In this document: piece after piece, positions 22,901-35,796 of the stretch | How positions within the stretch are numbered: the first letter of the stretch is position 1 | Layout: each line of letters begins with the position of its first letter | Origin: Artocarpus heterophyllus | Lineage: Eukaryota; Streptophyta; Magnoliopsida; Rosales; Moraceae | Direction of reading: 5' to 3' | NCBI GenBank assembly: GCA_025403435.1 | Contig: CM046354.1 | Span: 24,152,728-24,216,727 of the forward strand | Length of the DNA: 64,000 nucleotides | The notes under the pieces: generated by a model | Databases searched by the model: none | What the model was told of the DNA's origin: nothing | Seen by the model: the letters and a program-made list of their open reading frames with translations, nothing else | Made by a program: the position numbers and the translations under genes

Positions 22901-24889
22901 TGTTGGCAAAATAGTACGCAGCGGAATTTTAAAAATTTTATATCAGAGTATTTTCTAAAACACAAGTTTGACATGCTATATGCATAAATTAACTAGATCT
23001 TACTAACCTTTGAATGCCGAAGAACTTCCGTAATCTGTGAAGAGAAGTAACGTTCCAGAAGAGCCTCAACCAACTAGTCTTCTTTGCTATTCTCTATCCA
23101 CGATCGGAGTAAGTGTGGGTTTACACGTACAGCTCTTCCTCCAAGTGACTCTCCTTCCAACCAATTAAGAGAACCCAAAGCTAGTGTTCATGATTTGTGA
23201 ACAAGAGCTCTCAAGGAGTTTCAGATTCTCACCAGTAGAGTATCTCTCTTAATCCCTCAATTAATCTAATTAACATATGTGACTTACTCCCTATTTATAG
23301 AGGTTGGTCTAGGGTCAGTCCATATCAGATTAGGTCTCAAAAATTTAAATCAAAATCAAATTCGGATCAATATCTGATAAAATTCACGTGAAAATGCATA
23401 ATCTTTTTTCCACGCATTGGCAAGCCGAACTTGCCCCATCGGCAGGCCGAACTACCGAAAAAAGATCTCAGCGAATCTTTTATTTTGCACCTGAGATTTT
23501 ATAGCATAAAGTCTCAGTTTTAATTCAAATAACCCAATAGAGAAGTTATCTAATTAAAACAACTTTATCTAGATAATCTCTAGGAAAATAAATGAATTCC
23601 TAATAATTCTACAAGTTTATCTTGATTTAATTTATTCAAAATTAAATCAACTGATAAACAGACAAGAATTATCTGATCCTAATAATTCAACAAGTTTATC
23701 TTGAATTAATTTTATCACAAAATTAATTCAATCGATAAACAGATATGAATTATTTAATTCTTCTTAATTTCAACCAATCTAATAAATCTGACATAAGCCA
23801 CCAATTATTGGAAAAACACGCTGTATCATTGCAAGATTTTGTGAGCTAGCAAAGGAGACCAAATGGACCTATATAGTTCAAGCTTCCGATAATTACGAAA
23901 CCCAATATCCCAAATATACATTTCATAATTATCAACTCCAACGCTATTCCACTAAAGCTTGGAGCTGCACTCTCGTACTACATAGAATTACGAAGCCTGT
24001 ATAGCTAAGTCTCCATGACATATCATAGTGTATCATATCCCTATAGGATTCTCCATAACCGACTTAAGGACAAGTTTTGTCTTACCTTTCTGATTATTTT
24101 TATCTTACATTTCATTATCTCACCATCAAAAAACTTACCATCCAAAGATAGTATACCATTCGGTTGCACTTATGTATCTAAATGGTTGAGCGCTCTAGTT
24201 TTTCAATTACAGGATAACGCATATAAGAGGATATCACTACTCCTAAAGAGGAGCTATAGATTCCATATCTATGAATTACAGGTCTACGCTATCAAGAGTC
24301 ATGCCTCCAATGTACCGGCATGCATACCACTATTAAGATGTGGGTGTTACCCTTTGGTACATCAAGAGACACAAGTCAAGACAATGGGTCCACTATTCAT
24401 CTCAGGATTAAGATACAATACAAATGATTGTCTAAAGTGAATTGATTTGCCGAGACTGAATTATTAATCAAAATTAATTCACTTTATGTCTTGATCCAAC
24501 ACATCGTCACCTATGACAATGTGCCAATGTTTCTATTCAGGGAGTCCACCTCCGATGGTCAAGACAAACCATCTCCCAATAGGGATATAGACAACATAAC
24601 AATCTTTGCATGAATAAAGCGCCCAACGTTATTCCCTCGATTGCGAATCTTATGATTTAGATCGTCACCTTAAGAATTGTGTCTTTTGCATAATCTGTCC
24701 ATCATATGCCCAATTCTTAAAGGCTTAGACCGACAGTCTCAGACTTTTGTTTGCTTATCATACATTCAAAAAATATGAACGTAAAGAGGACAAAATTTGG
24801 CATATAAACAATAAATAAATTCTTTATTGATAAAAATGTCTCCAAAAACTAATTACATTTTTTACTCCTTAGGGTGTACATGTCTAACA
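22901..24889 (-). repeat. Copia-A 3' LTR
   Basis: 1989 bp, plus-strand ends TGTTGGCAAAAT and ATGTCTAACA, collinear with 30525-32555 and with the solo LTR at 8118-10147. A minus-strand TATAAATAG box is at 23291-23299. Palindrome-type repeats lie at about 23413-23460. A 141-residue plus-strand frame inside (24015) is antisense and not kept in the solo LTR. Confidence 0.92.
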
Positions 24890-24902
24890 ATCTTCCACTT
24901 GC
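24890..24902 (-). other. Copia-A polypurine tract
   Basis: On the minus strand GCAAGTGGAAGAT runs directly into the LTR start TGTTAGAC, the usual arrangement in plant copia elements. Confidence 0.75.
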
Positions 24903-24903
24903 A

Positions 24904-27900
24904 CTAAGTGAGTAAATATGACAAATCTCGTATCTCCATAGCTTCCACATGCCTCTTAAAGACTCTCCAAGTAAGTGTCTTCATAAATGGATCAGCTAAA
25001 TTGTCCTTTGACGCGTTCTTGCACACCATGATATGCCCGCTCTCAACGAAGTCCTTTATCACATGATACTTCCGAACAATATGCTCACTCTTCTTGTGAA
25101 ATCTTGGTTTCTTAGCATTAGCTACTACCGCACTGTTATCACAGTACAGTGATACCTCCTTATCCATGCCAGGAACTACCTCAAGATCCCCAAGAAACTT
25201 ACGGAGCCACACTGTTTCTTTCGAAGCATCACTAGCTGCCATATACTCGGCTTCCATCGTTGAATCTGAAGTGCAATCTTGCTTGACACTTCTCTAACTG
25301 ATGGCACCGCTACCCAGAGTAAACACAAAACCCGAAGTTGATTTCCTAGAATCCAAACAGGATTAAAAATCTGAGTCAGTATATCCTAAAGGAGTCAAGT
25401 CCTCACCCGAATATACAAGCATATACCCTCAAGTCCTTCTCAGGTACTTGAAAATATGATTTACCACAACCCAATGGTTCGGTCCTGGATCCACATGAAA
25501 TCGACTTACAATCCCAACCGCATAACAAATATCTAGTCTTATGCAAAGCATGGCATACATGAGACTACCCACTGCCGAGGCATAAGGTACCTTCTTCATG
25601 TTTTCTCTTTCTTCCTCAGACTTTGGAAAGTCTTTCTTAGAAAGAGTAATTTCAACCCTAGATGGTTGCCCACCTTTCTTGGAATCTTACATTGTAAACC
25701 TCTTGAGAATTTTATCTATGTAGCTGACCTGGGACAAAGCTATCATTTTGTTTTTCCTATCTCGAAAGATCTAGATACCAAGAACAAAATTAGCCTCACC
25801 AAAGTCTTTCATGTCAAACTGCTTGGTCAACCATAATTTGACCGATGATAATGCCCCAACATCATTGCCAATTAGCAGAATATCATTCACATAGAGCAGT
25901 AGAAAAACCACTTTCCCATCCTTAATGTGTTTGTAAACACATGGTTCATCCACATTTTGTGAGAACCCATAAGTCTTGATCACCTGATCAAATCTTATGT
26001 TCCAAGAATGAGGAGCCTGCTTAAGTCCAAAAATTGACTTTAGCAACTTACAAACCTTACCCTCTTGACCCTTGACCTTGAACCTCTTAGGTTGTTCCAT
26101 ATAAATGGACTCATCAAGATAGCCATTCAAAAAAGCTGTCTTGACATCCATCTGCCAAATCTCATAGTTGAGAGTGGCAGCCATGGACAAGAGAATCCGG
26201 ATGGACTTGAGCATGGCTACAGGTGAAAAGGTTTCCTCATAATCGATTCCTTCCTTTTGCATATAACCCTTAGCTACCAGTCTAGCCTTAAAGGTTTCAA
26301 CCTTTCCATCCACTTGTTTTTTTTGCTTGTAGATCCACTTACACCCTATGGGTTTTACCCCTTCGGGAATATCCACAAGCTCCTAGACCTGATTAGTCTC
26401 CATAGACTTCATCTCTATGTTCATGGCCTCTATCCAGAGTTTTGAATCAACATCTTCCATAGCCTCTGCGTAAGTATAAGGATCCCTGCCATGTTTATTC
26501 GATTCAGCCAAAAAGACGTCCCCATTGAACATATACCTCTCAGGCTGACGCCCGACCCTCCCACTACACCAAAGCCCCTTAGGTTGTTATTCAAGTTCGT
26601 TTGGTTTTTCTACACTGATCAAAACGGTTTCATTTGGAACCTCCAGAGTGATCGGATCACTCCTTAACTCTTCAAGCACCACTTTGCTTCGAGGCTTAAA
26701 GTTGTCCATTTAACTCTCCTCAAGAAAAGTTGTATTAGTTGAAACCACGACTTTATTTTCCTTTAGGTTATAGAAATAACCCCTTTAGTCCCTTTTGGAT
26801 ATCCTATAAACACGCAAACTTTCGAACGTGATTTTAACTTATTCGCATCCTTAAACAAGACATGAGCCGGACATCCCCATATGCGAATATGGTTTAAGGA
26901 TGTCTTCCTGCCTGTTCACAACTCTTGAGGAGTTTTAGGGACCGATTTTGAAGGCATATTGTTCAAAAGATAACATGCGGTTTGTAGTGCATATCCCCAA
27001 AAGGACAAAGGTAATGATGAATAACTTATCATGGACCTTATCATATCTAATAAAGTCCTATTCCTTCTCTCTGCTATGCCATTCTGCTGCGGAGTGCCCA
27101 GCGCAGTCAAATGGGATAAAATCCCATTCTTTAATAAGTGTCCTAAGAACTCAATAGAAAGGTATTATCCACCTCGATCAGATCGAAGTACCTTTATGCG
27201 TCTACCCAATTGCTTTTCCACTTCAGCCTGAAACTCCTTAAACTTATCAAAAGTTTTGCTTTTGTGGTGCATCAGGTACACATATGCATATCTTGAGTAA
27301 TCGTCAATAAAAGTGACGAAGTACTCATACCCTCCTTGTGTCCGGATGTTCATTGGTCTACAAACATCACTATGCACAAGTTCTAGAACCCCTTTGGCCC
27401 TATTGCCCTTAGACCCTTATAGTCTTTTGGTCATTTTACCCTCTAAACAAGATTCACCTTGGGGTACAGATTCTACCTTTAACTGACTTAAAGGTCCATC
27501 CCTTACCAACCTTTGAATCCTATTTAGGTTAATATGATCAAGGCGTAAATGCCGAAGATAAGTCTTATTAGAGTGAGAAGTTTTAAGTCTTTTAGAATTA
27601 TTATCATTCATCTCAACATTAAACAGTAAGTCCATCTTAGGTTTGATAAAATATAGATTATTTTGCATCCATCTACAATAGATAAAAGATTTGTTTTTAC
27701 GAATCACCACTTTATCATTAAAAGAAACCAAATAGGAGTCTTTAAATAAGCAAGCTGCAAAAATTAAATTCCTTTTAAATTTAGGAACATAAAAACAATC
27801 TTGCAAAATTAAATTCCTATAATTATCAAAGCAAAGATGGACGTCTCCTACTGCTTCCACTAAGACCAAGGATCCATCGCCCATCTGAAGCATGAAGTCT

Positions 27901-28826
27901 TCATGTAGCAGACTTCTCATTTCTTTGAACCCTTGTAGAGAAACACAAACATGATTAGTTGCACCGAAATCTATGACCCAAATGTCCTTGGATTCTTCAA
28001 CCAAACAAGTTTCTAAATACAGAAGATCACACCTACCTCCTTTAGAAAGGAAGTGCCCGATCTTCCTGCAAAAGAAGCACTTAAGCTTCTTTGGGTTCTT
28101 CTTCTTCTTCTTCTTGCTCTTGTTGTTTGCAGGAATAAAAGACTTCCCATTTTTGGCCCATTGTTTCTTTCCATTCCCAGAGTTAGGATTGGAATCAAAA
28201 GCAGCTACCATGTTGGCCTCTCCACCCGCAGGAGGCTCCTTGATCAGCAGTTCAAACTCCTGTAACTGTTTCATTAATTCTGTTAAGGTCATATCTTGTC
28301 TATTGCTCAAATTAAATGTAAGGAATAAATTCCTTTGACTGAGTCTCAAAGACCATAGTCATTGAGCTTCAGCATCAATGTCGGCTCCATTGGTTTGAGC
28401 CTCAGTGAGGTAACCCATGACCAACATCACGTGCTCCTTTATAGATGTCCCCGGTCTCTACTTATAGTTCAAGAGTTTCTGAAGTGCCCCTTACCACTTT
28501 GTTATGGCCTGGCCTCCAAACATGTCTTCTAGATTATCCAAGATCTGCTTAGCAGTCTCATAATCCTCATGTTGAGCCTGCAGCATGTTATTCATGTTGG
28601 CCATAACATAGCAGCGGGCCTGATCATTTGCATCTTTCCAACAATCGTATGCATGGAATTGCTCATTAGTGGAATCTCTCATAGGCTCGGGTGGGCAAGG
28701 GGTTATCAGCGCAAATTTCAATTTCTCAAAAGACAGGACGATATAAAAGTTCCATTTTCAATCATTATAATTCTCTTTGGTTAATAGATTTTTGTCAAGT
28801 ATCGAAGATAAAGCGTTTTTAGACAT
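24904..28826 (-). pseudogene. gag-pol: Copia-A gag-pol polyprotein (disrupted)
   Basis: The frame opens at ATG 28826 (MSKNALSS), hits a stop at 28758-28760, and continues in frame through gag (28491-28721 and 28349 onward). A basic run and a degraded CFFCRKIGHFL zinc knuckle precede a protease with DFGATNHVC in place of the usual DSGAT. A pre-integrase HLRLDHINLNRIQ block and integrase follow ([35 protein letters not shown]; 27377-26916). RT (26376-25771) is in another frame. Its catalytic YVDD is YVND (Asn codon 25885-25887). RNase H (25257-24904) ends beside the polypurine tract. It cannot yield a working protein. Confidence 0.92.
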
Positions 28827-29040
28827 TTTTAATCTACAATAAAGAATCATATACCAAACATAAGCAAAAATGCAATAACAATTTAGTAAGATAACACAAT
28901 CATGTAAAAACATACAAATGTGTTTATGTGTCAAAACCTTGAAAATATAACAACCTTACAATGATAATTCCCAACTCATAATTCAACAAGCTCCTAGGGG
29001 AGTCATGCCAAATTCAATCAGGAACACGGATCCCCTCCTA

Positions 29041-29228
29041 ATTAATATATGCCATCTAGGACCCGTATGATCCAACATATATTAATAATCATTTCTTTGG
29101 CCATTAATTTTATTAATAGAGCTCCTAGGGGAGGTTAATAATAAAATTAACATGAGTGTATAACCATCGTTTCAATATTTTATCAATGATTTATAATCAC
29201 CACCTAGGGGTGTGTAACCATAAATCAT
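29041..29228 (-). repeat. three consecutive inverted repeats in the Copia-A leader
   Basis: Arm pairs: ATTAATATATG (29041-29051) with CATATATTAAT (29076-29086); TTAATTTTATTAA (29104-29116) with TTAATAATAAAATTAA (29135-29150); ATGATTTAT (29186-29194) with ATAAATCAT (29220-29228). The second and third enclose CTCCTAGGGGAG and CACCTAGGGGTG. The second is preserved in Copia-B at 46980-47026. Confidence 0.7.
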
Positions 29229-29794
29229 GCTAAAATACCTTATCCTCTCAGAGATCCAATCTGGTACATGATAGAAATCCCTTCCGAGGGGTTGGGACCA
29301 CCATGTTCTTCCTATGGACCAACGATGGAGGCAGTAGGTCCTCTCTTCGAAAACCTTCTCCCACTCAATCTTTTGAAATCAAGGTTTTATTTTAACAATA
29401 TGCATGAACAATTTTAATATGAGCGGCACTCCCTATTCTATATGACATGTTATCAATATACATGGCAAATCATATTATAATGTAGACAAGCAAAGCAATC
29501 AAGCAAAGCTACAAGCAAAATAATAATAACCGTAATATTATGGTTCCACCCTAGAGAATAGAAAACAAAGATTACAAGAGAATAATCGAAACATATTATC
29601 AACTCTTCACCCTTGAATTCTCAGGTTGTATCCTTCTTCATGTAATGTCCATCTTCAAGTCTTCAATCTCATATGAATCAAATACTTCATATTTTCGGAC
29701 ATATCCAACTTTAATGTCTTTCAGAATTGTCCCAAAAATAAAATTAAAACTGTATTGAAAAACTGCACTTTTTTAGGAAAAATTTCCAGCTCTT

Positions 29795-30010
29795 TGCCGG
29801 CAAGCCAATCTAGGTGATCGGCCTGCCGGTCATGATTCATGACCCATCGGCTTGCCGATCTTCACAGATCGGCCTACCGAACTAGAAGTTTGGCCTGCTA
29901 CCAGAGCCACCTGATTTTTGCCTTGTTGTTGGCCTACTGAACCTCACTTCTGGCCTGTCGATCTGCGACCATTGTCATGCCGAACTAGATGGTTCGGCAT
30001 GCCGACCGAG
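29795..30010. repeat. palindrome array in the Copia-A leader
   Basis: About nine units of the ATCGGCNNGCCGA type lie at 20-27 bp spacing, including TCGGCTTGCCGA and GGTTCGGCATGCCGACC. It is the longest such array in a copia element here and lies outside the LTR. Confidence 0.7.
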
Positions 30011-30507
30011 CAGAAATGATCCTTTCCAGAAAATACAATTTTTAATGCAATTCATCAATTTTATTTTCAACAATTCAAAAACATAAAATTAGAGACTTAG
30101 GAAATACCTGATAGTGCCATCATCTATCTTTTGGATCTGCCTTCTAGATCCGTCTTCTCTGAATGATTATTTAATTACAAAAATTCATACAAATATAAAA
30201 TTAAATAATAATTCCTAAACGGAGATGATAGTCCGCCATCTAATTACATCAAAAACCTAGATACACATTATAACCTCTAAGGAACCATAACCAGTATAAA
30301 TTAATTAATTAATTAATAAATAAATAACTATTTAATCAATCATAATTAATTAATAAGCATTTACTATATAATCCATGGCAACATATAAATTATATAGAAA
30401 CCTAGAGTGCCAACTCTTTATAAAATTAAATTCAAGCATATGAGAGATTAAGATCACAAAATTTATACATATAATATGATCATAAACTCGTAAATTTATG
30501 TAAAAAC

Positions 30508-30522
30508 CTGTTTCTGATACCA
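30508..30522 (-). other. Copia-A primer binding site
   Basis: On the minus strand TGGTATCAGAAACAG lies two bases inside the 5' LTR end, resembling the initiator tRNA-Met site TGGTATCAGAGC. Confidence 0.8.
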
Positions 30523-30524
30523 AT

Positions 30525-32555
30525 TGTTGGGAAAATAGTATGCAACAGAATTTTAAAAATTTTATATGAGAGTATTTTCCAAAACACAGGTTTGACATGC
30601 TATATGCATAAATTAACCAGATCTTACAACATTTGAATGCCAAAGAACTTCTGTAATTTGTGAAGAGAAGTAACGTTCCAGAAGAGCCTCAACCAACTGG
30701 TCTACTTTGCTATTCTCTATCCATGATCGGAGTGAGCGTGGGCTCACAAGTACAGCTCTTCCTCCAGGTGACTCTCCTTCCAACCAACTGAGAGAACCCA
30801 AAATTTGTGTTCGTGATTTATGAACAAGAGCTCTCAGGGAGTTTTAGATTCTCACTAGCAGAGTATCTCTCTTAATCTCTCAATTGATCTAGTTAACTTA
30901 TGTGACTTACATCCTATTTATAGAGGTTGGGTCTAAGGTCAGTCCTTATCAGATTAGGTCTCAAAAATTTGAATCAGAATCAAATTCAAATCAATATCTG
31001 ATAAAACTGCGTGAAAACACATAATGTTTTTTTCGCTCATCGATAGGCTGATTTGCCTAATCAACAGGCTAAACTTGCCCCAACGGTAGGCCAAAATTGA
31101 GGATCGGCATGCAAAACTGCCGAAAAAAGATCTCAGCGAATCTTTTATTTTCCACTCGAGATTCTATAGGATAAAGTCTCAGTTTTAATTCAAATAACCC
31201 AATAGAGAAGTTATCTAATTAAAACAACCTTATCTAGATAATCTCTAGGAAAATAAATGAATTCCTTATAATTCTACAAGTTTATCTTGATTTAATTTGT
31301 TCAAAATTAAATCAACTAATAAACAGACAAGAATTATTCTATCCTAATAATTCGACAAGTTTATCTTGAATTAATTTTATCATAAAATTAATTCAACCGA
31401 TAAACAGACATGAATTATTTAATTCTTTCAAATTTCAACCAATCTAATAAATCTGACATAAGTCACCAATTATTGAAAAAGCAAGTCGTATCGTTACAGG
31501 ATTTTGTGAGCTAGCAAATGGGACCAAATGGACCTATATAGTTCAAGCTCCCGATATTTACGAAACCCAATATACCAGATATACATTTCATAATTATCAA
31601 CTCCAACGCTATTCCACTAAAAGCTTGGAGCCGCACTCTTGAACTACATAGAATTACGAAGCCCGTATAGCTAAGTCTCCATGACATATCACAGTGTATC
31701 GTATCTCCATAGGATTATCCATAACCGGCTTAAGGACAAGTTCTGTCTTACCTTCTCAATTATTTTTATCTTACATTCTATTATCTCACCATCGAAAAAC
31801 TTACCATCCAAAGATAGTATACCATTCGGTTACACCTATGTATCCAAATGGTTGAGCGCTCCAGTTTTTCAATTGCAGGATAACGCATATTCAAGGATAT
31901 CACTACTCCTAAAGAGGAGCTATGGATTCTATATCTATGAATAACAGGTCTACGCTATCAAGAGTTATGCCTCCAATGTACCGGCATGCATACCACTATT
32001 AAGATGTGGGTGTCACCCTTTGGTACATCAAGAGACACAAGTCAAGACAACGAGCCCACTATTCATCTCAGGATTAAGATACAATACAAATGATTGTCTA
32101 AAGTGAATTGATTTGTTGAGACAGAATTATTAATCCAAATCAATCCACTTTATGTCCCGATCCAATACATCGTCACCTATGACAATGTGCTAATGTTTAT
32201 ATTTACGGAGTCCACCTCTGATGGTCAAGACAAACCATCTCCCAATAGGGATATAGACAACATAACAATCTTTACATGAATAAAGCACCCAACTTTATTC
32301 CCTTGATTGCGGATCTCATAATTTAGACCGTCACCTTAAGAATCGTGTCTTTCGCACAATCTGTCCATCATATGCCCAATTCTTAAAGGTTTAGACCAAC
32401 AATCGTAGACTTTTGTTTGCTTATCATACATTCAAAAAATATGAATGTAAAGAGGACAAAATTTGATATATAAACAATAAATAAATTCTTTATTGATAAA
32501 AATGTCTCTAAAAACTTATTACATTTTTTACTCCTTAGGGTATGCATGTCTAACA
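30525..32555 (-). repeat. Copia-A 5' LTR
   Basis: 2031 bp, plus-strand ends TGTTGGGAAAAT and ATGTCTAACA. A minus-strand TATAAATAG promoter box is at 30914-30922. Palindrome-type repeats lie at 31040-31120. Confidence 0.92.
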
Positions 32556-32560
32556 GGTCG

Positions 32561-34311
32561 TACATCGTACAACCTTCCTCCAGTGACTCTCATTCTAACA
32601 ATTTGAGAAAACCAAGAACTAAGGTTCTGGATGTTGAACAATAGCTCTTTGAGAGTTTTAGAGCTTCTCCCACTAGTGTACTCACTATATGCTTTTCAAA
32701 TGGTCTAAGAAACAATCAAAATGGCTCCCCTTATATAGTAGTTTAATTTGGGGTTAAACCTTATTAGCTTAGGCTTCAAAATTTGATTCTAGATCAACTT
32801 TTGATGAAAAACACGTCAAAAATGCTTAACTTGATTATTGCTTGTTTGGCATGCTAATTTGGCTGATTAGCCTACCAAACCAGCTCAATCGGCCTACTAA
32901 ACTAATAGCACCAGCTTGTTGAATTGTTTGTACTAGCCTTCCAAACTCGACCACTAGCCTGGCGATTGGGTGATAATCTAGAGATCTTAGAATATCTTAT
33001 TTTCATATAGGAATCTTAGATAAAGCCTTAGTTTTAATGCAAATAACCCAATAGAGAAGTTATCTGATTAAAACAATCATATATAGATAATCCCATATCA
33101 AATAAAATATTATCCAAATAATTCAACATGTTTATCTTATATTAATTCACAAATTTATTCAACCAATAAACAAACATGAATTATTAAGTCCACTCTAATC
33201 GAATTTCAGCCAATCTAATAATTAACACAAGTTACCAATATGTAGGAAAAACATGTCATATTGTTACAAGAACTATTGTGAGCTAGCAAAGAGGACCCAA
33301 TGGACATATATAAATCAAGCTCCTATAATTATAAGATAACATATCCCAGATATATATTTTATAATTATCAACTCTAACGCTACTCTACTAAAAGCTTAGA
33401 GCTATACTCTCGAACTATATAAAATTATAAAGCTTTATAAGCTAATCGTCTATGACATATCATAATGTGTCATATCCTCGTAGGATATTCATAATCGGCT
33501 CAATGATAAATTCTGTTTTACCTTATGATTATTTTAATCTTATGCTCTATTATCTCATAATTGAAATACTTACTATTCATAAATAGTATACCATTCGGTT
33601 ACACCTATGTATCCATATGGTTGAGTCTTCCAATTACAGGATAATACCTATAAGAGAATAACATTAAGTCTACAAGAGAGCTATGAATTCTATATCTATC
33701 AACAGCAAGTCTAGACAATCAAGAATTATGTTTTCAACGTACCGGTATGCTTATTATTATCAAATAAGAATGTCACTCTTTGGTACATCAAAAAACACAA
33801 GTCAAGATTACATGCACATTGTTCATTTCAGGATCAAGACATCACACATATGATTGTCAAAAGTGAATTAATTAAACAAATGGAATTATTAATCAAATAA
33901 ATTCAACTTTTGCTTCAATCCAATATATCATCACCGACGACAATATCCTTATATTTTTATTTATGGAGTCCCACTCTGATGACCAAGGCAAGTAATCTCC
34001 TGTTACGGATGTAGACAACATAACAATCTTAACATAAATAAAGCGCCCAACTTTATTCCCTCGATTGCAGATCTTATCATTTCAACTACCACCTTTAAGA
34101 TTCATGTCTTTTGCTTAATTTGTCCATCATATGCACGATCTTAAAGGTTTAGACTGACAGTCTTGGACTTTTGTTTGCTTATCATACATTCAGTAAAAGT
34201 AAACATAAAGAGGACAAAATTTGTTACATGAATAATAAATAAACTCTTTATTGATTAAATGCCTCTAAAAACTTATTAAATCATTTAGTCTTTAGGATAC
34301 CATGTCTAACA
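32561..34311 (-). repeat. Copia-B 3' LTR, proximal part
   Basis: It continues the LTR broken at 22900 and matches 48479-50253. It ends CATGTCTAACA next to the polypurine-like region of Copia-B. Degraded palindrome-type repeats are near 32850-32970. Confidence 0.88.
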
Positions 34312-34329
34312 ATCTTGCACTTGCCCTAA

Positions 34330-35780
34330 GTGAGCAAATATGACATGTATTACATATTCATAGCCTCTACATAGGCTATAATGTCGTCGGATGCGATCTT
34401 GCATACTGCAACATGTCCACCCTCAACGAAGTCCTTTATCACATGATACTTTCGATGTACATGCTTACTATTCTTGTGAAATCTTGGTTCCTTAGAATTA
34501 GTCTTATCACAATGCAGCGATACCACCTTATCCATACTAGAAACTATCTTAAGATCCCCAAGGAACTTACAAAGCCACATAGCTTCTTTTAAAGCTTCAC
34601 TAGCTGCTACATTCTAGACCTCCAATGTTGAATCTGAAGTGTAATCTGGCTTGACACTTCTCTAGACAATGGCGCCTTCATCCAGAGTAAACACTAAACC
34701 AAAAGTCGATCTTCTCGACTCTAGACAGGATTGGAAATTCGAATTAGTGTAGTCAAGAGGTGTTAGATCATTACTAGAATACACTAGCATACAACCTCTA
34801 GCCCTTCTCAAATACTTGAAAATATGCTGCCCACAACCCAATGGTTTAGTCCTAGATCTGAATGAAATCGACTTACTATCCTGACCGCATAACAAATATC
34901 TGGTCTTGTGCAAAGCATCGCATACATGAGACTACCCACAACTGAAGCATAAGGCACCTTCTTTATGTATTCTCTTTCTTTATCAAAATTTGGAAAATCT
35001 TTCTTAGAAAGAGAAATTACAGAACTAAATGGTTGTCCACCTTTCTTAGAATTCTACATTGCATGCTTTTTGAGAATTTTATCTATGTAGATGGCTTAGG
35101 ATAAAGCTATCATTTTGTTCTTTCTATTCCAAAAGATTTGAATACTCAAAACATAATTAGCTTCATCCAAGTCCTTTATGTCAAACTGCTTGGTCAACCA
35201 TAATTTGACCGATGACTATGCCCTAACGTCATTGCCAATAAGTAGAATGTCTTCTACATAGAGTAGTAGAAAAACCATCTTCCTATACTTTATGTTTTAT
35301 TAACACATGGTTTGTCTATGTTTTGTTCAAACCCAAAAGTTTTCATCACTTGATCAAATTTTATGTTATAAGAACTAGAAGCTTGCTTAAGTCCATAAAT
35401 ATTTAATAGCTTAAAGACCTTATTCTCTTAACCCTTAGCTTTTAACCTGTCTAATTGTACCATATATATGGTTTCATTAATATACCCATTGAAGAAAGCT
35501 GTCTTGATATCTATTTGCCAAATTTCATAATCGAGAGCGATAGCATTAGACAAGAGAATGCAGATGGACTTAAGTATGGCTATAGGTGAAAAGGTTTCCT
35601 CATAATCGATTCCTTCATTTTGCATGTATCGCTTTGATATCAGTCTAGCCTTACGAGCTTTGACTTTCCCATCTGCACCTTTCTTTCTCTTGTAGATCCA
35701 CTTATACCCTATACGTTTAACCCTTTTAGTAAGGTTCACAAGCTCCTAGACATGATTAGTCTCTAAAAACTTCATCTTTG
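34330..35780 (-). pseudogene. pol: Copia-B RT and RNase H (disrupted)
   Basis: RT is read on the minus strand at 35739-35428 (KRVKRIGYKWIYKRKKGADGK, NEGIDYEETFSPIAILKS, IKTAFFNGYINETIYM) and continues in pieces to about 35100. The catalytic motif reads YVED near 35255-35266 instead of YVDD. RNase H pieces are at 34913-34662 and 34580-34350 (PRFHKNSKHVHRKYHVIKDF). A large deletion and several frameshifts are present. The order RT then RNase H at the 3' end fits copia. Confidence 0.87.
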
Positions 35781-35796
35781 TGTTAAGAGGTTTGAA

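Larger units (their letters stand above)
28827..30507 (-). other. Copia-A long untranslated leader with stem-loops and palindrome repeats
   Basis: About 1.7 kb separates the primer site from gag, with no good reading frame. It holds CTAGG-centred inverted repeats (29041-29228) and a palindrome array (29795-30010). Copia-B keeps a related leader (46704-48242). Confidence 0.7.
22901..32555 (-). mobile_element. Copia-A: Ty1/copia retrotransposon with both LTRs, inserted in the Copia-B LTR
   Basis: On the minus strand the 5' LTR (30525-32555) is followed by a primer site, a 1.7-kb leader, gag-protease-integrase-RT-RNase H (28826-24904), a polypurine tract and the 3' LTR (22901-24889). Integrase before RT marks Ty1/copia. 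TSDs are GGTCA (22896-22900) and GGTCG (32556-32560), one transition apart. Joining the flanks restores the Copia-B LTR sequence seen at 48470-48490. Stops and frameshifts make it inactive. Confidence 0.94.

Noticed and set aside
24015..24440. 141-codon plus-strand reading frame in the Copia-A 3' LTR, with an 87-codon relative at 31681
   Set aside because: It is antisense to the element, and the related solo LTR (near 9280) has an in-frame stop early in this segment. No known domain.
27973..28338. Plus-strand reading frames across the Copia-A gag
   Set aside because: They are the antisense of the Lys-rich gag linker and zinc-knuckle region.
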